From: Candidatus Uhrbacteria bacterium
GTDB taxonomy: Bacteria > Patescibacteriota > Patescibacteriia > UBA9934
Direction: 5' to 3'
Length of the DNA: 43,641 nucleotides
NCBI GenBank assembly: GCA_003453595.1
Contig: DMOG01000027.1
Span: 1-43,641, forward strand
The notes under the pieces were generated by a model that was not told the origin of the DNA, searched no databases, and was given only the letters and a program-made list of their open reading frames with translations. This document shows positions 29,541 to 38,084 of the stretch, piece by piece; the stretch's first letter is position 1, and each line of letters starts with the position of its first letter. Position numbers and translations under genes: made by a program.

Positions 29541-30263
29541 ATGCCAAACATTCCTTCAACTCAAGACCTGCTCAAGGTTGGTGCTCATTTTGGTCACCGC
29601 ACAGAGAGATGGCATCCAAAAATGGAGCAATACATTTTCGGATCCCGCAAAGGTGTTCATATTATAGATGTTGAACAAACACGATCACAGCTAGAAAAGG
29701 CTTTAACTTATGTTGAAGAGCTTGTTGCGCGTGGTGGTGTTCTTTTATTTGTCAGTACAAAACCACAGGCACAAGATTTAATTGAAAAGCATGCGACTGA
29801 GTGTGGTATGCCATATGTTAATGGCCGATGGCTAGGTGGAACTCTCACTAATTATAAAGAGATTCAAAAGCTTGCAAAACGATATATCTCACTTAAGGAT
29901 AAACGAGATAAGGGAGAGCTAAAGAAATATACAAAATACGAACAAGTACAGTTTGATCGTGAAATTGAAGATTTGGAAGAGCGAATTGGTGGTATTACAA
30001 AAATGACAAAAATTCCTCAGGTGATGTTGGTTCTGGATATGCGTATCGACAAAACTGCTGTTATGGAAGCACGAAATACAGGAGTTAAAGTCATCGCCCT
30101 ATGTGATACAAACATCGATCCAAGTATGGCTGATTTCCAAATCCCATGTAATGACGATTCAATTGGATCATTAATGCTCATGACAAGATTGTTTGCTGAT
30201 GCTGTAAAGGTTGGGTCATCAAGAGCAAAGACTGCTCAACCAGCAGCTCAAGAGAAAAAATAA
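29541..30263 (+). CDS. rpsB: 30S ribosomal protein S2
   Basis: The 240 aa product contains the S2 signatures: LLKVGAHFGHRTERWHPKME near the N-terminus, IFGSRKGVHIIDVEQT, 'YVNGRWLGGTLTNYKEI' and the C-terminal 'VIALCDTNIDPSMADFQIPCNDDS' region. ATG 29541 is chosen because the frame upstream to 29403 overlaps the promoter and structured leader. S2 joins late in 30S assembly and contacts S1 and the mRNA exit. It is followed 35 bases later by tsf, the standard pair. Confidence 0.97.
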   Translation: MPNIPSTQDLLKVGAHFGHRTERWHPKMEQYIFGSRKGVHIIDVEQTRSQLEKALTYVEELVARGGVLLFVSTKPQAQDLIEKHATECGMPYVNGRWLGGTLTNYKEIQKLAKRYISLKDKRDKGELKKYTKYEQVQFDREIEDLEERIGGITKMTKIPQVMLVLDMRIDKTAVMEARNTGVKVIALCDTNIDPSMADFQIPCNDDSIGSLMLMTRLFADAVKVGSSRAKTAQPAAQEKK

Positions 30264-30298
30264 AATTTCCTTTATCAATTTTTAAAGTTTTTATTTTT

Positions 30299-30886
30299 AT
30301 GTCTATTACCGCACAAGATGTTCAAAAACTCCGGGCTGCTTGCAGTGTTGGAATGATGGAAGCGAAAAAAGCACTAACAGAAGCTGATGGCAATTTTGAT
30401 AAAGCTATTGAGCTTTTGCGCAAGCAAGGAGCTGCTAAAGCTGCTAAAAAAGCAGATCGAGAAACAAGCCAAGGACGAATTCATTCATACATTCATGGTG
30501 AAGGAAAAATTGGAGTCCTAGTTGAGGTTTCCTGTGAGACAGACTTTGTCGCTCGCAATGAAGGCTTTGTATCTTTTTGTAATGATATCGCCATGCATAT
30601 TGCTGCTATGAGTCCACTCTATCTTGTGCCAGAAGAGATTGCAGCTGAGATTATCGCTAAGGAAACAGAGATTGTAAAAGAACAAAATGCTGGTAAGCCA
30701 GAAGAAGTGATGAATAAAATCATTGAGGGAAAATTACAGAAGTATTATGAAGAAATGTGTTTAATGAATCAGAGATTCATTAAAGATGAAGACATGACTA
30801 TCAAAGATCTTCTAGAAAGCAAGATCCTTTCAATCGGAGAAAACATGAAAGTCCGACGCTTTGCCAGATTTGAGTTGGGGATATAA
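30299..30886 (+). CDS. tsf: Elongation factor Ts (short form)
   Basis: The 195 aa product has the N-terminal UBA-like domain (DVQKLRAACSVGMMEAKKALTEADGNFDKAIELLRKQG) and the conserved SYIHGEGKIGVLVEVSCETDFVAR with the catalytic TDFV motif. It exchanges GDP for GTP on EF-Tu. It is shorter than E. coli EF-Ts (about 280 aa) and matches the compact one-core-domain type seen in Thermus and cyanobacteria, so it is not truncated. It lies in an operon with rpsB. Confidence 0.97.
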   Translation: MSITAQDVQKLRAACSVGMMEAKKALTEADGNFDKAIELLRKQGAAKAAKKADRETSQGRIHSYIHGEGKIGVLVEVSCETDFVARNEGFVSFCNDIAMHIAAMSPLYLVPEEIAAEIIAKETEIVKEQNAGKPEEVMNKIIEGKLQKYYEEMCLMNQRFIKDEDMTIKDLLESKILSIGENMKVRRFARFELGI

Positions 30887-30902
30887 GAAAGAGCCCGGCT
30901 GT

Positions 30903-31027
30903 GCCCTTCGTAGCTTAAGCAAAGAAGTGGCTACAGAATTCAGACGACATACTATAAAATAGTCCCCATCTCGACGCCTAGAAGAGATCTTCTTGAGAAG
31001 ACTTTTTCTATCGTCGGGATGGGGATT
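30903..31027. repeat. CTTCGTAGC palindrome and CCCATCTCGAC element
   Basis: GTGCCCTTCGTAGCTTAAGCAAAGAAGTGGC (30901-30931 region) is followed by a full palindromic copy of the CCCATCTCGAC family: TCCCCATCTCGAC (30963-30975) pairs with GTCGGGATGGGGA (31013-31025), enclosing AGAAGAGATCTTCTTGAGAAG-type sequence. Confidence 0.8.
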
Positions 31028-31078
31028 TGTTGTTGATATGTAAATTGCGCTAGTGACTATTTAAACTTTCTACAACCT

Positions 31079-31100
31079 TTATCCACATTTATGCTATAAT
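31079..31100 (+). promoter_or_regulatory. gap promoter overlapping a DnaA-box sequence
   Basis: TGC-TATAAT (31092-31100) ends 9 nt before the gap ATG. TTATCCACA (31079-31087), a perfect DnaA-box sequence, lies directly upstream within the spacer. Confidence 0.55.
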
Positions 31101-31109
31101 ACAAACACT

Positions 31110-32105
31110 ATGCCACGAATTGCTATCAATGGCTTTGGTCGCATTGGTCGCGCGACCTTTAAAGCTGCCTGGGGAAAACCAGGATTTGACCTTGTTGCGA
31201 TCAATGATCTTACTGACGCAAAAACACTTGCTCATTTGCTTATGTATGATTCAGTTTACGGCAAATGGAAAAAGAAAGTTGTAGCTAAAGGGAATGCACT
31301 GGTAATCGATGGAAAAACAATTCCAGTATTAGCACAGCGAGAACCACTAAAACTTCCTTGGGATAAGATGAAGGTTAATACAGTGATTGAATCAACCGGA
31401 TTTTTTACAAATCTTGAAGGCGCTTCAATGCACATAAGTGCTGGAGCAAAAAAAGTTATTATTTCAGCTCCAGCGAAAGGCGAGGGAGTACCTACAACTG
31501 TTTTAAGCGTAAACCAAAAGGAGATAAAAAAGAGTAAAGCAAAGGTTGTTAATAATGCATCATGCACAACAAACTGCGTTGCGCCGATTACAGCCATAAT
31601 TAACGAAGCTTTTGGCGTAGAAAAAGCATTGATGACAACTATTCATGCTTATACTTCTACGCAAAATATTGTTGACGGCCCAAGCAAGGATTTACGACGA
31701 GCACGCGCCGCCGGGATCAACATGATTCCTACAAGTACTGGGGCAGCTATTGCCACTACTGAAGCCATTCCAGATTTAAAAGGAAAGTTTGATGGTCTCT
31801 CGGTTCGTGTTCCACTACCAGTTGTTTCACTTTCTGACATAACTTTTGTTTTAAAAAAAGATGTGACTGTGGAAGAGATCCATGAGGCTATAAAAAAGGC
31901 AGTTAAGTCACCGCGTTTTGATGGAATAGTTGATTACACTCAAGAAGAACTTGTTTCGTCTGATTTTATTGGTGACCCACATTCAGCAATCGTTGATTTT
32001 GGACTAACTCGAGTAATTGGTGGAAATCTAGTAAAAATTGTTGCTTGGTATGACAACGAATGGGGATATGCCCATCGTTTAGCTGAACTCGCACTCTACC
32101 TATAA
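31110..32105 (+). CDS. gap: Glyceraldehyde-3-phosphate dehydrogenase, type I
   Basis: The 331 aa product has the NAD-binding start INGFGRIGRATFKA, the catalytic Cys in NNASCTTNCVAP, the catalytic His region TTIHAYTST, the STGAA loop and the C-terminal WYDNEWGYAHRLAEL. It oxidises glyceraldehyde-3-phosphate with phosphate and NAD. It begins the run gap-(DoxX)-pgk-eno of lower glycolysis. Its mRNA should be almost leaderless. Confidence 0.97.
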   Translation: MPRIAINGFGRIGRATFKAAWGKPGFDLVAINDLTDAKTLAHLLMYDSVYGKWKKKVVAKGNALVIDGKTIPVLAQREPLKLPWDKMKVNTVIESTGFFTNLEGASMHISAGAKKVIISAPAKGEGVPTTVLSVNQKEIKKSKAKVVNNASCTTNCVAPITAIINEAFGVEKALMTTIHAYTSTQNIVDGPSKDLRRARAAGINMIPTSTGAAIATTEAIPDLKGKFDGLSVRVPLPVVSLSDITFVLKKDVTVEEIHEAIKKAVKSPRFDGIVDYTQEELVSSDFIGDPHSAIVDFGLTRVIGGNLVKIVAWYDNEWGYAHRLAELALYL

Positions 32106-32108
32106 ATT

Positions 32109-32591
32109 ATGCAACGGAGGACATTGTTTGGAATTTTTTCTCACGCCACAGATGAGGTCTGGTTTAGTGTATTCTTTGTAACACTACGGGTTTTCATTGG
32201 ATTTAGTGCTTTTTTTTATGGAGTTGAGCGTTTGTCAGATTGGTCAGTTATCAACGATCTTTCGATAAACGCTTTTTTTTCTTCCTGGTTTGAGCAAGTG
32301 TTTGCCTTTAGTATTTTTGAAACCCTGCTACCGTGGATGATGATAATTTTTGGAATTTGTTTAATTCTTGGAATGCTCGTTAGACCAGCGTCAATTATTT
32401 TATTAATTTGTTATTTTTTGATTTACGCCTGGACATTTATTAGTTTTGCATCCTCTTTTAATTTTTTGTTAGTGATTGTCTGTCTTATGCTTTTTCTTTC
32501 TGGGGGGAGTGGACATATAGTTGGACTGGATTATTTTTTGTATTCGTATGCCCGCGAACATAACTGGGTCACCAAGTTTTTAGTTGGATAG
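32109..32591 (+). CDS. DoxX-like membrane protein
   Basis: The 160 aa product has four transmembrane helices (about residues 18-38, 66-90, 92-112, 115-135) and the DoxX-type N-terminal 'LRVFIGFSAFFYGVERLSDW' and 'ILGMLVRPASIILLICYFLIYAW' pattern. DoxX-family proteins are tied to redox or quinone functions in other bacteria, but no residue here fixes the role. It sits 3 bases after gap and 1 base before pgk, so it is in the glycolytic operon. Confidence 0.78.
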   Translation: MQRRTLFGIFSHATDEVWFSVFFVTLRVFIGFSAFFYGVERLSDWSVINDLSINAFFSSWFEQVFAFSIFETLLPWMMIIFGICLILGMLVRPASIILLICYFLIYAWTFISFASSFNFLLVIVCLMLFLSGGSGHIVGLDYFLYSYAREHNWVTKFLVG

Positions 32592-32592
32592 T

Positions 32593-33762
32593 ATGGGGTT
32601 AAATATTTTACAAAAGAGTAAGATTAAAAAAGGCATGCGCATTTTTTTGCGAGTTGATTGTAATGTTCCACTGTCTGGAAGAAAGGTAAAGGAAGAATCA
32701 GCTTGGCGACTTGAGCAAACTTTACAAGATATCCGTGAATACCAAAAAAGAGGAGCAATTGTTGTTTTGGCCGGACATCTAGGGCGACCAGACGGACAAA
32801 CTAAACTGACTTTAAGTTTAAAACCAGTTGCGCGCTGGTATGAGAAGAAATTAGGATGTGAACTTAGTTTTGAAAAAAATATTCTTTCTGATAAAGCAGT
32901 CAGCAGAATCAAAGATTTGCGAGCCGGATCAATAATCATGCTTGAGAATCTAAGATTTTATAAAGAAGAGGAAAATGATAATTATGGTTTTGCTAAAAAA
33001 TTATCAAGACTGGCTGATATTTATGTTAATAATGCTTTTGGTGTTTGCCATCGTGAGCATGCCTCGATTCATGCGATTACAAAATATTTACCAAGCTATG
33101 CTGGATCAGTAGTGATTGAAGAAGTTGAAAATCTCAGTAGACCGCGCGCTTTTCCATTTGTTCTGGTTTTAGGCGGGATCAAGCTAAATACAAAGATGCC
33201 AATATTATTAAAGCTTGGGAAAGAAGCAGATGAGATTTTGGTGGGCGGTGGCGTAGCATTGGCGATTTCTAGCGTTGAGCAAGGAGAAGTTCTACAAATT
33301 TCCGGAGTTGATATTAGCCGTAATGAGAGAATGCTAGCCAGACAAGTAATGAAGAAATTTGCTGATAAGCTTGTTTCTCCGATTGATTATATTGCAATAC
33401 GCGACGCAAAAGTCCAAACAATATTGGCCTCAAATTTAAAGAGATCTGATCAATTAATTGATATTGGTCTAAGTACGCAGAGATTGTTTAAAGCAAGTGT
33501 AAAAAATGCAAAGAGTATTGTATACAACGGATGTTTGGGTTCGCTGGTAACTGGTGCAGAATCTGGAACTCAGTCCATCGCTCAAGCCCTGCCAATAAAA
33601 AATAAAATACAAAGCATTGTTGGTGGAGGAGATACTGTTGGATTTTTACAAAGTAAAAATCTTTTGTCCCATTTTTCATTTGTATCAACCGGAGGCGGAG
33701 CAATGCTTGCATACTTGGCTGGAAAAAAACTACCTGGACTTGAAGTATTAGAAAAGAAATAG
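32593..33762 (+). CDS. pgk: Phosphoglycerate kinase
   Basis: The 389 aa product has FLRVDCNVPLSGRKV, LAGHLGRPDGQ, NNAFGVCHREHAS, LGGIKLNTKMPIL, GGGVALAI and the C-terminal GGGDTVGFL with TGGGAMLAYLAGKKLPGLEVL. It makes ATP from 1,3-bisphosphoglycerate. The nucleotide-loop Lys motif reads GGIKLNTKM where GGAKVSDKI is usual, a mild variation. ATG 32593 follows the DoxX stop by one base; a TTG three codons upstream is less likely. Confidence 0.96.
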   Translation: MGLNILQKSKIKKGMRIFLRVDCNVPLSGRKVKEESAWRLEQTLQDIREYQKRGAIVVLAGHLGRPDGQTKLTLSLKPVARWYEKKLGCELSFEKNILSDKAVSRIKDLRAGSIIMLENLRFYKEEENDNYGFAKKLSRLADIYVNNAFGVCHREHASIHAITKYLPSYAGSVVIEEVENLSRPRAFPFVLVLGGIKLNTKMPILLKLGKEADEILVGGGVALAISSVEQGEVLQISGVDISRNERMLARQVMKKFADKLVSPIDYIAIRDAKVQTILASNLKRSDQLIDIGLSTQRLFKASVKNAKSIVYNGCLGSLVTGAESGTQSIAQALPIKNKIQSIVGGGDTVGFLQSKNLLSHFSFVSTGGGAMLAYLAGKKLPGLEVLEKK

Positions 33763-33858
33763 AGGTGATTAAAGGTTTCGCTTTATAGTGACAATATCAA
33801 AACCGTCAACATTTTAGATCTTAATAAAGTGAGAAGATCCCTCCTATCGTCGGGATGG
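33763..33858. repeat. AGGTGATTAAAGGT unit and half CCCATCTCGAC element
   Basis: AGGTGATTAAAGGT (33763-33776) is a single arm of the family at 4576 and 12427. GAGAAGATCCCTCCTATCGTCGGGATGG (from 33831) is one arm of the CCCATCYCGAC family. They fill the gap before eno. Confidence 0.7.
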
Positions 33859-33883
33859 AAAAAATCTCTTAACCCTTCCCAAT

Positions 33884-35152
33884 ATGAAAGAAAAAATTGA
33901 ATTCATCCATGCGCATGAGATTCTTGATTCGCGTGGCAATCCAACGCTAAATGTTAGCGTGTTGTTAAATAATGGGTCCCATGGTTCAGCTTCTGTTCCG
34001 TCTGGTGCTTCAACTGGAATACATGAGGCACTTGAACTTCGTGATGGAGATAAGAATCGTTATAATGGCAAAGGAGTTTTGCGGGCAGTTAAAAATGTAA
34101 ATACGAAAATTGCCTCAGTCCTGCATGGAATGGACGCAATGGATATTGAGAAGATTGATGACACCATGCGCATACTTGATGGAACCGTTAATAAGCATCG
34201 ACTCGGAGCAAATGCAATCCTTGGAGTTTCTATAGCTTGTGCTCATGCTGGTGCGCGACGAAGAAAAATGCCCTTGTATAAACATTTACGAGATATTTAT
34301 TCACTCGATCACCAGACATATAAATTACCCACGCCATTAATGAATGTTTTTAATGGTGGTCGTCATGCCAGCACTAATCTTGACATGCAGGAGTTTATTA
34401 TTATTCCTCATGGTTTTTCTCGATTTTCACGAAAGTTGCGAGCTGGCGCAGAGATATATCATGCTCTTGGAGAGATTTTGCGAAAAGATAGAATGGATAC
34501 GGATTTGGGTGATGAGGGCGGTTATGCGCCAAATGTTGGTAAAACCGAGGATGCGCTTGAGTATTTGAAAAAGGCAGTGCAAAAAGCAAAGTATAAGGTT
34601 GGCAAGGAAATTGGTTTTGGTATTGATGTGGCTGCTAGTGAATTTTATGATCCTCGAAAGGATCGATATGTACTTAAAACAGACCGGATAAAATATAATG
34701 CAGATCAAATGATTGACCTATATGCTCGTTGGTCAAAAAAGTATCCGTTAATATCAGTGGAGGATGGGCTTGATCAGGATGCTTGGGATGGATGGCAAAA
34801 GATGACAGCCAAACTTGGTAAGCAAATGATGCTTATTGGCGATGATCTCTTTGTTACAAATCCAGAAAGAATACAAAAGGGGATTGATAACAAAGTAGCC
34901 AATGCAGTATTGATAAAAGTAAATCAAATTGGAACCTTGTCAGAGACGATGCAAGCAATCAAGTTAGCTCAGCGAAATAAATACAAAGTCGTGATCTCTC
35001 ATCGATCAGGTGAAACAGCTGATACCACAATTGCTGATTTAGCGGTTGCTGTTAATGCTCAATACATTAAAACCGGCGCTCCATCAAGATCAGAGCGACT
35101 TGTTAAATATAATCGCTTACTAGAAATTGAAGAGGAGTTGATCATTAAATAA
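33884..35152 (+). CDS. eno: Enolase
   Basis: The 422 aa product converts 2-phosphoglycerate to phosphoenolpyruvate. Motifs in order are SVPSGASTGIHEALELRDGD, the catalytic Glu region DTDLGDEGGYAPNVG, Mg-binding ISVEDGLDQ and LIGDDLFVTNP, catalytic Lys in VLIKVNQIGT, and the signature VISHRSGETADTTIADLAVA. Length is normal. It shares its direction with gap and pgk and is followed 3 bases later by membrane genes. No SD is seen; a pyrimidine tract precedes the ATG. Confidence 0.97.
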   Translation: MKEKIEFIHAHEILDSRGNPTLNVSVLLNNGSHGSASVPSGASTGIHEALELRDGDKNRYNGKGVLRAVKNVNTKIASVLHGMDAMDIEKIDDTMRILDGTVNKHRLGANAILGVSIACAHAGARRRKMPLYKHLRDIYSLDHQTYKLPTPLMNVFNGGRHASTNLDMQEFIIIPHGFSRFSRKLRAGAEIYHALGEILRKDRMDTDLGDEGGYAPNVGKTEDALEYLKKAVQKAKYKVGKEIGFGIDVAASEFYDPRKDRYVLKTDRIKYNADQMIDLYARWSKKYPLISVEDGLDQDAWDGWQKMTAKLGKQMMLIGDDLFVTNPERIQKGIDNKVANAVLIKVNQIGTLSETMQAIKLAQRNKYKVVISHRSGETADTTIADLAVAVNAQYIKTGAPSRSERLVKYNRLLEIEEELIIK

Positions 35153-35155
35153 GGT

Positions 35156-35725
35156 ATGAGAAAAGAAACAAAAAAAATAATTTCATGGATATTAATTTTA
35201 GCTCCAATACCTCTTTTTGTTGCTAGTGGCTCAATTGCTGACATTTTGTATTCATATATACTTCAAGATCAAGCCAGCCAACTTCCAGCTTTGTTAAGTA
35301 TATTTTTTGGTTTTTCTTTAATTGTTTCTTATTTGCTGTCAATTATTGCCAAAGCGGGAATAATAATAGGAATTCCGGTTGGTGTGATTTGGTTTTTATT
35401 GCTTCGTAGAAGTGAGCGTCAAGCAGATAGACCAAAATTAAAGAAAGAAAATACAATTGATAAGATGTTGACTCCATTGCAGATCGCACTTCTTTCCGTT
35501 CCTTTTGCTTTTTTAGGTTTTGGTGCTTTATCAAATGCATATGAGCTTTTTATCGAAGGACCCAGGGGATCGACCATGGCGATATCTAGTTTTCTAACAA
35601 TATTTTTCTTCGGAACATCGTGGGCTGTTGCTTATAAGATAACAAAAAATTCAAAAGCCATTTTTCAGTTGATGATGTACCAGGTTATAGTATCAATTAT
35701 TAGCTGGATATTAGTTTATCGTTAA
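35156..35725 (+). CDS. Four-helix membrane protein, paralogue of the next gene
   Basis: The 189 aa product has about five hydrophobic segments. Its first 97 residues align with the whole next protein: the start (KKIISWILILAPIPLFVA), and the end of the shared part (GIIIGIPVGVIWFLLLRRSERQADRPKL). The second half (residues about 105-189) carries further helices. No family is recognised. It starts 3 bases after the eno stop, so it is probably co-transcribed with eno, but a metabolic link is not evident. Confidence 0.75.
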   Translation: MRKETKKIISWILILAPIPLFVASGSIADILYSYILQDQASQLPALLSIFFGFSLIVSYLLSIIAKAGIIIGIPVGVIWFLLLRRSERQADRPKLKKENTIDKMLTPLQIALLSVPFAFLGFGALSNAYELFIEGPRGSTMAISSFLTIFFFGTSWAVAYKITKNSKAIFQLMMYQVIVSIISWILVYR

Positions 35726-35729
35726 AAGT

Positions 35730-36026
35730 ATGACTATAAAAAGAAAAAAAATTACCGGAATCATTTTATTCTTATTTCCAGTACCGTTGCTTGTTCTGAC
35801 TTTGCAGGCATATGCGATTTTGGAATTTGGAATTCGAAATATTACTTTTCAAAGAGATGATGACCCAGATCAGATTATACTTATTGGACAGGCAATAAGT
35901 ATGGTTCTTGCTTTGGTTGGTATACTTGCAATTATTGGACTATTTATTGGTACGCCGTTTGGAATCTGGATGTATATCTCGGCTAGAAAACAAGAGAAAA
36001 GCGTTTTGCCAAAACTTAATAAGTAA
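35730..36026 (+). CDS. Two-helix membrane protein, paralogue of the previous gene
   Basis: The 98 aa product has two transmembrane helices (about residues 9-30 and 52-78) with an acidic loop (QRDDDPDQ) between. It matches the first half of the preceding protein at both ends (KKITGIILFLFPVPLLVL and GLFIGTPFGIWMYISARKQEKSVLPKL). This indicates tandem duplication followed by loss or gain of the second half. It ends 1 base before the convergent dinB stop. Confidence 0.75.
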   Translation: MTIKRKKITGIILFLFPVPLLVLTLQAYAILEFGIRNITFQRDDDPDQIILIGQAISMVLALVGILAIIGLFIGTPFGIWMYISARKQEKSVLPKLNK

Positions 36027-36027
36027 A

Positions 36028-37248
36028 TTAAAGCTCGTGATCGTAATGCCAGCCACTGGCGCGTTCTTGAAAAAAAGTCTTCATTGTTGCAGCGCGAGAA
36101 ATTGCTTGTGATCCAAATTTATGAGCAATGCAGTCATATGCTTTAAGTGTATGCTGCATTTTTTTATCTTTAAGAAAAAGAGAAACTGGCGCATCGCTTT
36201 CCAAAAGACCTGATGTGCTAATGCCCATAAGTCTAATTCGTTTTTGATTATTACGGACTCGATCAAGTAATGCCCAAGCATTTTTATAAAGTGTTAGGCC
36301 GTCTTGGGCGGGCTGCGAAAGTCTGATTTGGGCATGATTTCCAGAAAAATCATGATAGCGAACAAAGAAAGAGACAACCTGCGCGCTTAATTTATCTTTG
36401 CGCAATCGATAGGCAACTTGGTCAGCAAGTGCTAATAGATTTGTTTTTATTTCTCCATCAAGTTCGAGATCGTATGGGAAAGTATATGAATGTCCCACGG
36501 ATTTTGGAGCCTCTTCCAGTGGATCGACTAAATTATTATCTATACCTCTGGCAATGTTATAAAGCCAGTTGCCAGTCACTTGCTTGAATTCACGCAATAA
36601 AAGTTCTTTATCTGCTAGGCGTAGTTTTGGAAAGGAATCAATCCCAAGTTCATTTAGATGCGCTTCTGTAGCTCTGCCAATACCACAAAGATTGCCTATA
36701 GGCTGGGAGTCGAGGAAAGACAGGACTTTGTTTGGTTGAATAACTGTAAAGCCGTTAGGTTTTATTGTTCCAGATGCTAGTTTGGCTATGGTGCGATTTG
36801 GCCCGATACCTATTGATACAGTGCAACGATTTCCACAAGTTTTTTTAATTTCATTACGAATAATTTGCGCAATGATTGTAGCGCCGAAATAATCCTGAGC
36901 TGTTTTTGTAATATCAGCAAAGGCTTCATCTGTACTGAATTGTTCAACAGAATCAGAATTATCGCGTAAAGCTTTGAGCATTCGTTTGGTAATCTCACTA
37001 TATTTTCGCATGTCGCCTGGCAGAAGAATAAGCTGTGGACAGATTTGTTTTGCTTCAATGGCTGAGATTGGTGGCTTGATTCCCAATTTTTTAGCCTCAA
37101 TGGATGCTGTGGCAATAATTGATCGTTTCATATCCTTTAGTCCTCGCTTGCCAGTAATGGCAATTGGCTTTCCACGCAAAAATGGGTTTGCTTGTTGCTC
37201 AACAGAGGCAAAGAAAGAATTAAAATCGATGTGTAGAATTATCGACAT
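36028..37248 (-). CDS. dinB: Y-family DNA polymerase IV
   Basis: The 406 aa product is a translesion polymerase. Catalytic acidic residues are visible: Asp8 in ILHIDFNSFFASVEQ and the Asp-Glu pair in FSTDEAFADI. Other landmarks are 'PIAITGKRG', 'VSIGIGPNRTIAKLASGTIKPNGF', the HhH-like 'LCGIGRATEAHLNELGI' and a C-terminal little-finger domain (about 240-350). The C-terminus has no clear clamp-binding motif that I can see. It is the distal gene of a minus-strand block with a DUF6504-like gene, a tiny basic gene and lexA, so SOS control is likely. Confidence 0.94.
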   Translation of the reverse strand: MSIILHIDFNSFFASVEQQANPFLRGKPIAITGKRGLKDMKRSIIATASIEAKKLGIKPPISAIEAKQICPQLILLPGDMRKYSEITKRMLKALRDNSDSVEQFSTDEAFADITKTAQDYFGATIIAQIIRNEIKKTCGNRCTVSIGIGPNRTIAKLASGTIKPNGFTVIQPNKVLSFLDSQPIGNLCGIGRATEAHLNELGIDSFPKLRLADKELLLREFKQVTGNWLYNIARGIDNNLVDPLEEAPKSVGHSYTFPYDLELDGEIKTNLLALADQVAYRLRKDKLSAQVVSFFVRYHDFSGNHAQIRLSQPAQDGLTLYKNAWALLDRVRNNQKRIRLMGISTSGLLESDAPVSLFLKDKKMQHTLKAYDCIAHKFGSQAISRAATMKTFFQERASGWHYDHEL

Positions 37249-37257
37249 AGGGTAGAA

Positions 37258-37310
37258 GTTTAAAGTTGAAAGTTTAAAGCTTTATGCTTTTTGCTTTCTG
37301 CTTTACGCTT
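37258..37310. repeat. AAAGTTGAAAGTTTAAAG tandem tract
   Basis: Short AAAGT-type units followed by their complements (CTTTTTGCTTTCTGCTTTACGCTTTT) can fold back on each other. Same family as 9945-9990 and 40910-41027. Confidence 0.6.
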
Positions 37311-37589
37311 TTAATCTGTATATAGCTCAACAAGTCGCCATTCCAGGTTTTTTGTGTTTAGGCGAAGCTTCATAAAGTTAGTATCGTCTGATACGGAAAA
37401 GTAGAAAATATGTTGACCTTCTTCGTTCGTACTATGAACAAGGTTTACATTTTTCATTGCGTATACACGATTATCCCAACAGACTGAACGTGGCCGTACT
37501 CGGCTGTCAATGAAGTCAACAGTGACATCGATTGGGTCGTTTAAGTATTCATGCATATGGAAAGGGGTAAAAGTGGCAGTGAGCGACAT
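37311..37589 (-). CDS. Small beta-rich protein next to dinB (DUF6504-like)
   Basis: The 92 aa product reads PIDVTVDFIDSRVRPRSVCWDNRVYAMKNV, then HIFYFSVSDDTNFMKLRLNTKNLEWRLVELYTD. This follows the pattern of a small domain (DUF6504 type in my recollection) found beside Y-family polymerases: 'Pi.V...P..f.wrgr.y.V..v', then a short beta unit ending 'W.L..iyd'. The match is from memory and moderate. Its place between dinB and lexA supports a translesion-synthesis role. Confidence 0.65.
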   Translation of the reverse strand: MSLTATFTPFHMHEYLNDPIDVTVDFIDSRVRPRSVCWDNRVYAMKNVNLVHSTNEEGQHIFYFSVSDDTNFMKLRLNTKNLEWRLVELYTD

Positions 37590-37632
37590 GATAGGGGTAT
37601 TGATGGGATTGGGAAGAAGTAGAAAAAACTAT

Positions 37633-37797
37633 TTATTGTAGATTTAAAGATGTGGTGGCGATACGAAGAAATTGTTTTATTTTTCGGCGGCTTATTTGGG
37701 TTCGAATATATTTACCTGCTTCTCGCGCCTGGCGATCAAAGCGTGATGGAAGATAGGCAAGGGTTAATTTGTAGTAACGCATGGTTGTAGTAGACAT
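37633..37797 (-). CDS. Tiny basic protein in the lexA-dinB block (54 aa)
   Basis: On the minus strand ATG (37797-37795) opens a 54-codon frame ending TAA (37635-37633): MSTTTMRYYKLTLAYLPSRF followed by DRQAREAGKYIRTQISRRKI. It is strongly basic with a predicted helix (QAREAGKYIRTQISRRKIKQFLRIA), which suggests nucleic-acid or membrane-surface contact. No stop or frameshift interrupts it, and it lies 43 bases upstream of the 92 aa gene in the same direction. No family is recognised. A second ATG at residue 6 is an alternative start. Confidence 0.6.
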   Translation of the reverse strand: MSTTTMRYYKLTLAYLPSRFDRQAREAGKYIRTQISRRKIKQFLRIATTSLNLQ

Positions 37798-37873
37798 AGA
37801 TGATTGAGTGGTTAGAGAGGTTATTAAAGAGGTTAATGAAGTTAGAGAGGTTTATGATTTAGAAAAACGAAAA

Positions 37874-37901
37874 GGCGCCGGGAGGAGGAGGGACCGGCGC
37901 C
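37874..37901 (-). terminator. Intrinsic terminator downstream of lexA
   Basis: GGCGCCGG/CCGGCGCC with a 12-base loop whose minus-strand sequence is TCCCTCCTCCTC. On the minus strand TTTTCGTTTTTC follows. It separates lexA from the 54 aa gene. Confidence 0.75.
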
Positions 37902-37904
37902 TAT

Positions 37905-38084
37905 TTTCATAATTGTCCTGTGTGAGGATAATCGGATCCCTTCGATCATTCCTTACTCAGGGAAAAGAATAGGATCTGCATCTTTTCTCTAAGAAGGTAT
38001 GAAAGGGGATCTATTTTTAAAAGTACTTTGTTGATCTCCCCTCCTTTTCCAAGGAGGGGTTGGGGGTGGTTGCTGTAGCTTCCA
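37905..38084. other. Non-coding stretch between lexA stop and its terminator
   Basis: About 180 bases. They contain a CCCCTCCTTTTCCAAGGAGGGG palindrome with TTGGGGGTGGT (38037-38072) and a TCCTGTGTGAGGA hairpin (37916-37928). I see no convincing ORF; it would form the 3' untranslated part of lexA mRNA. Confidence 0.5.
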
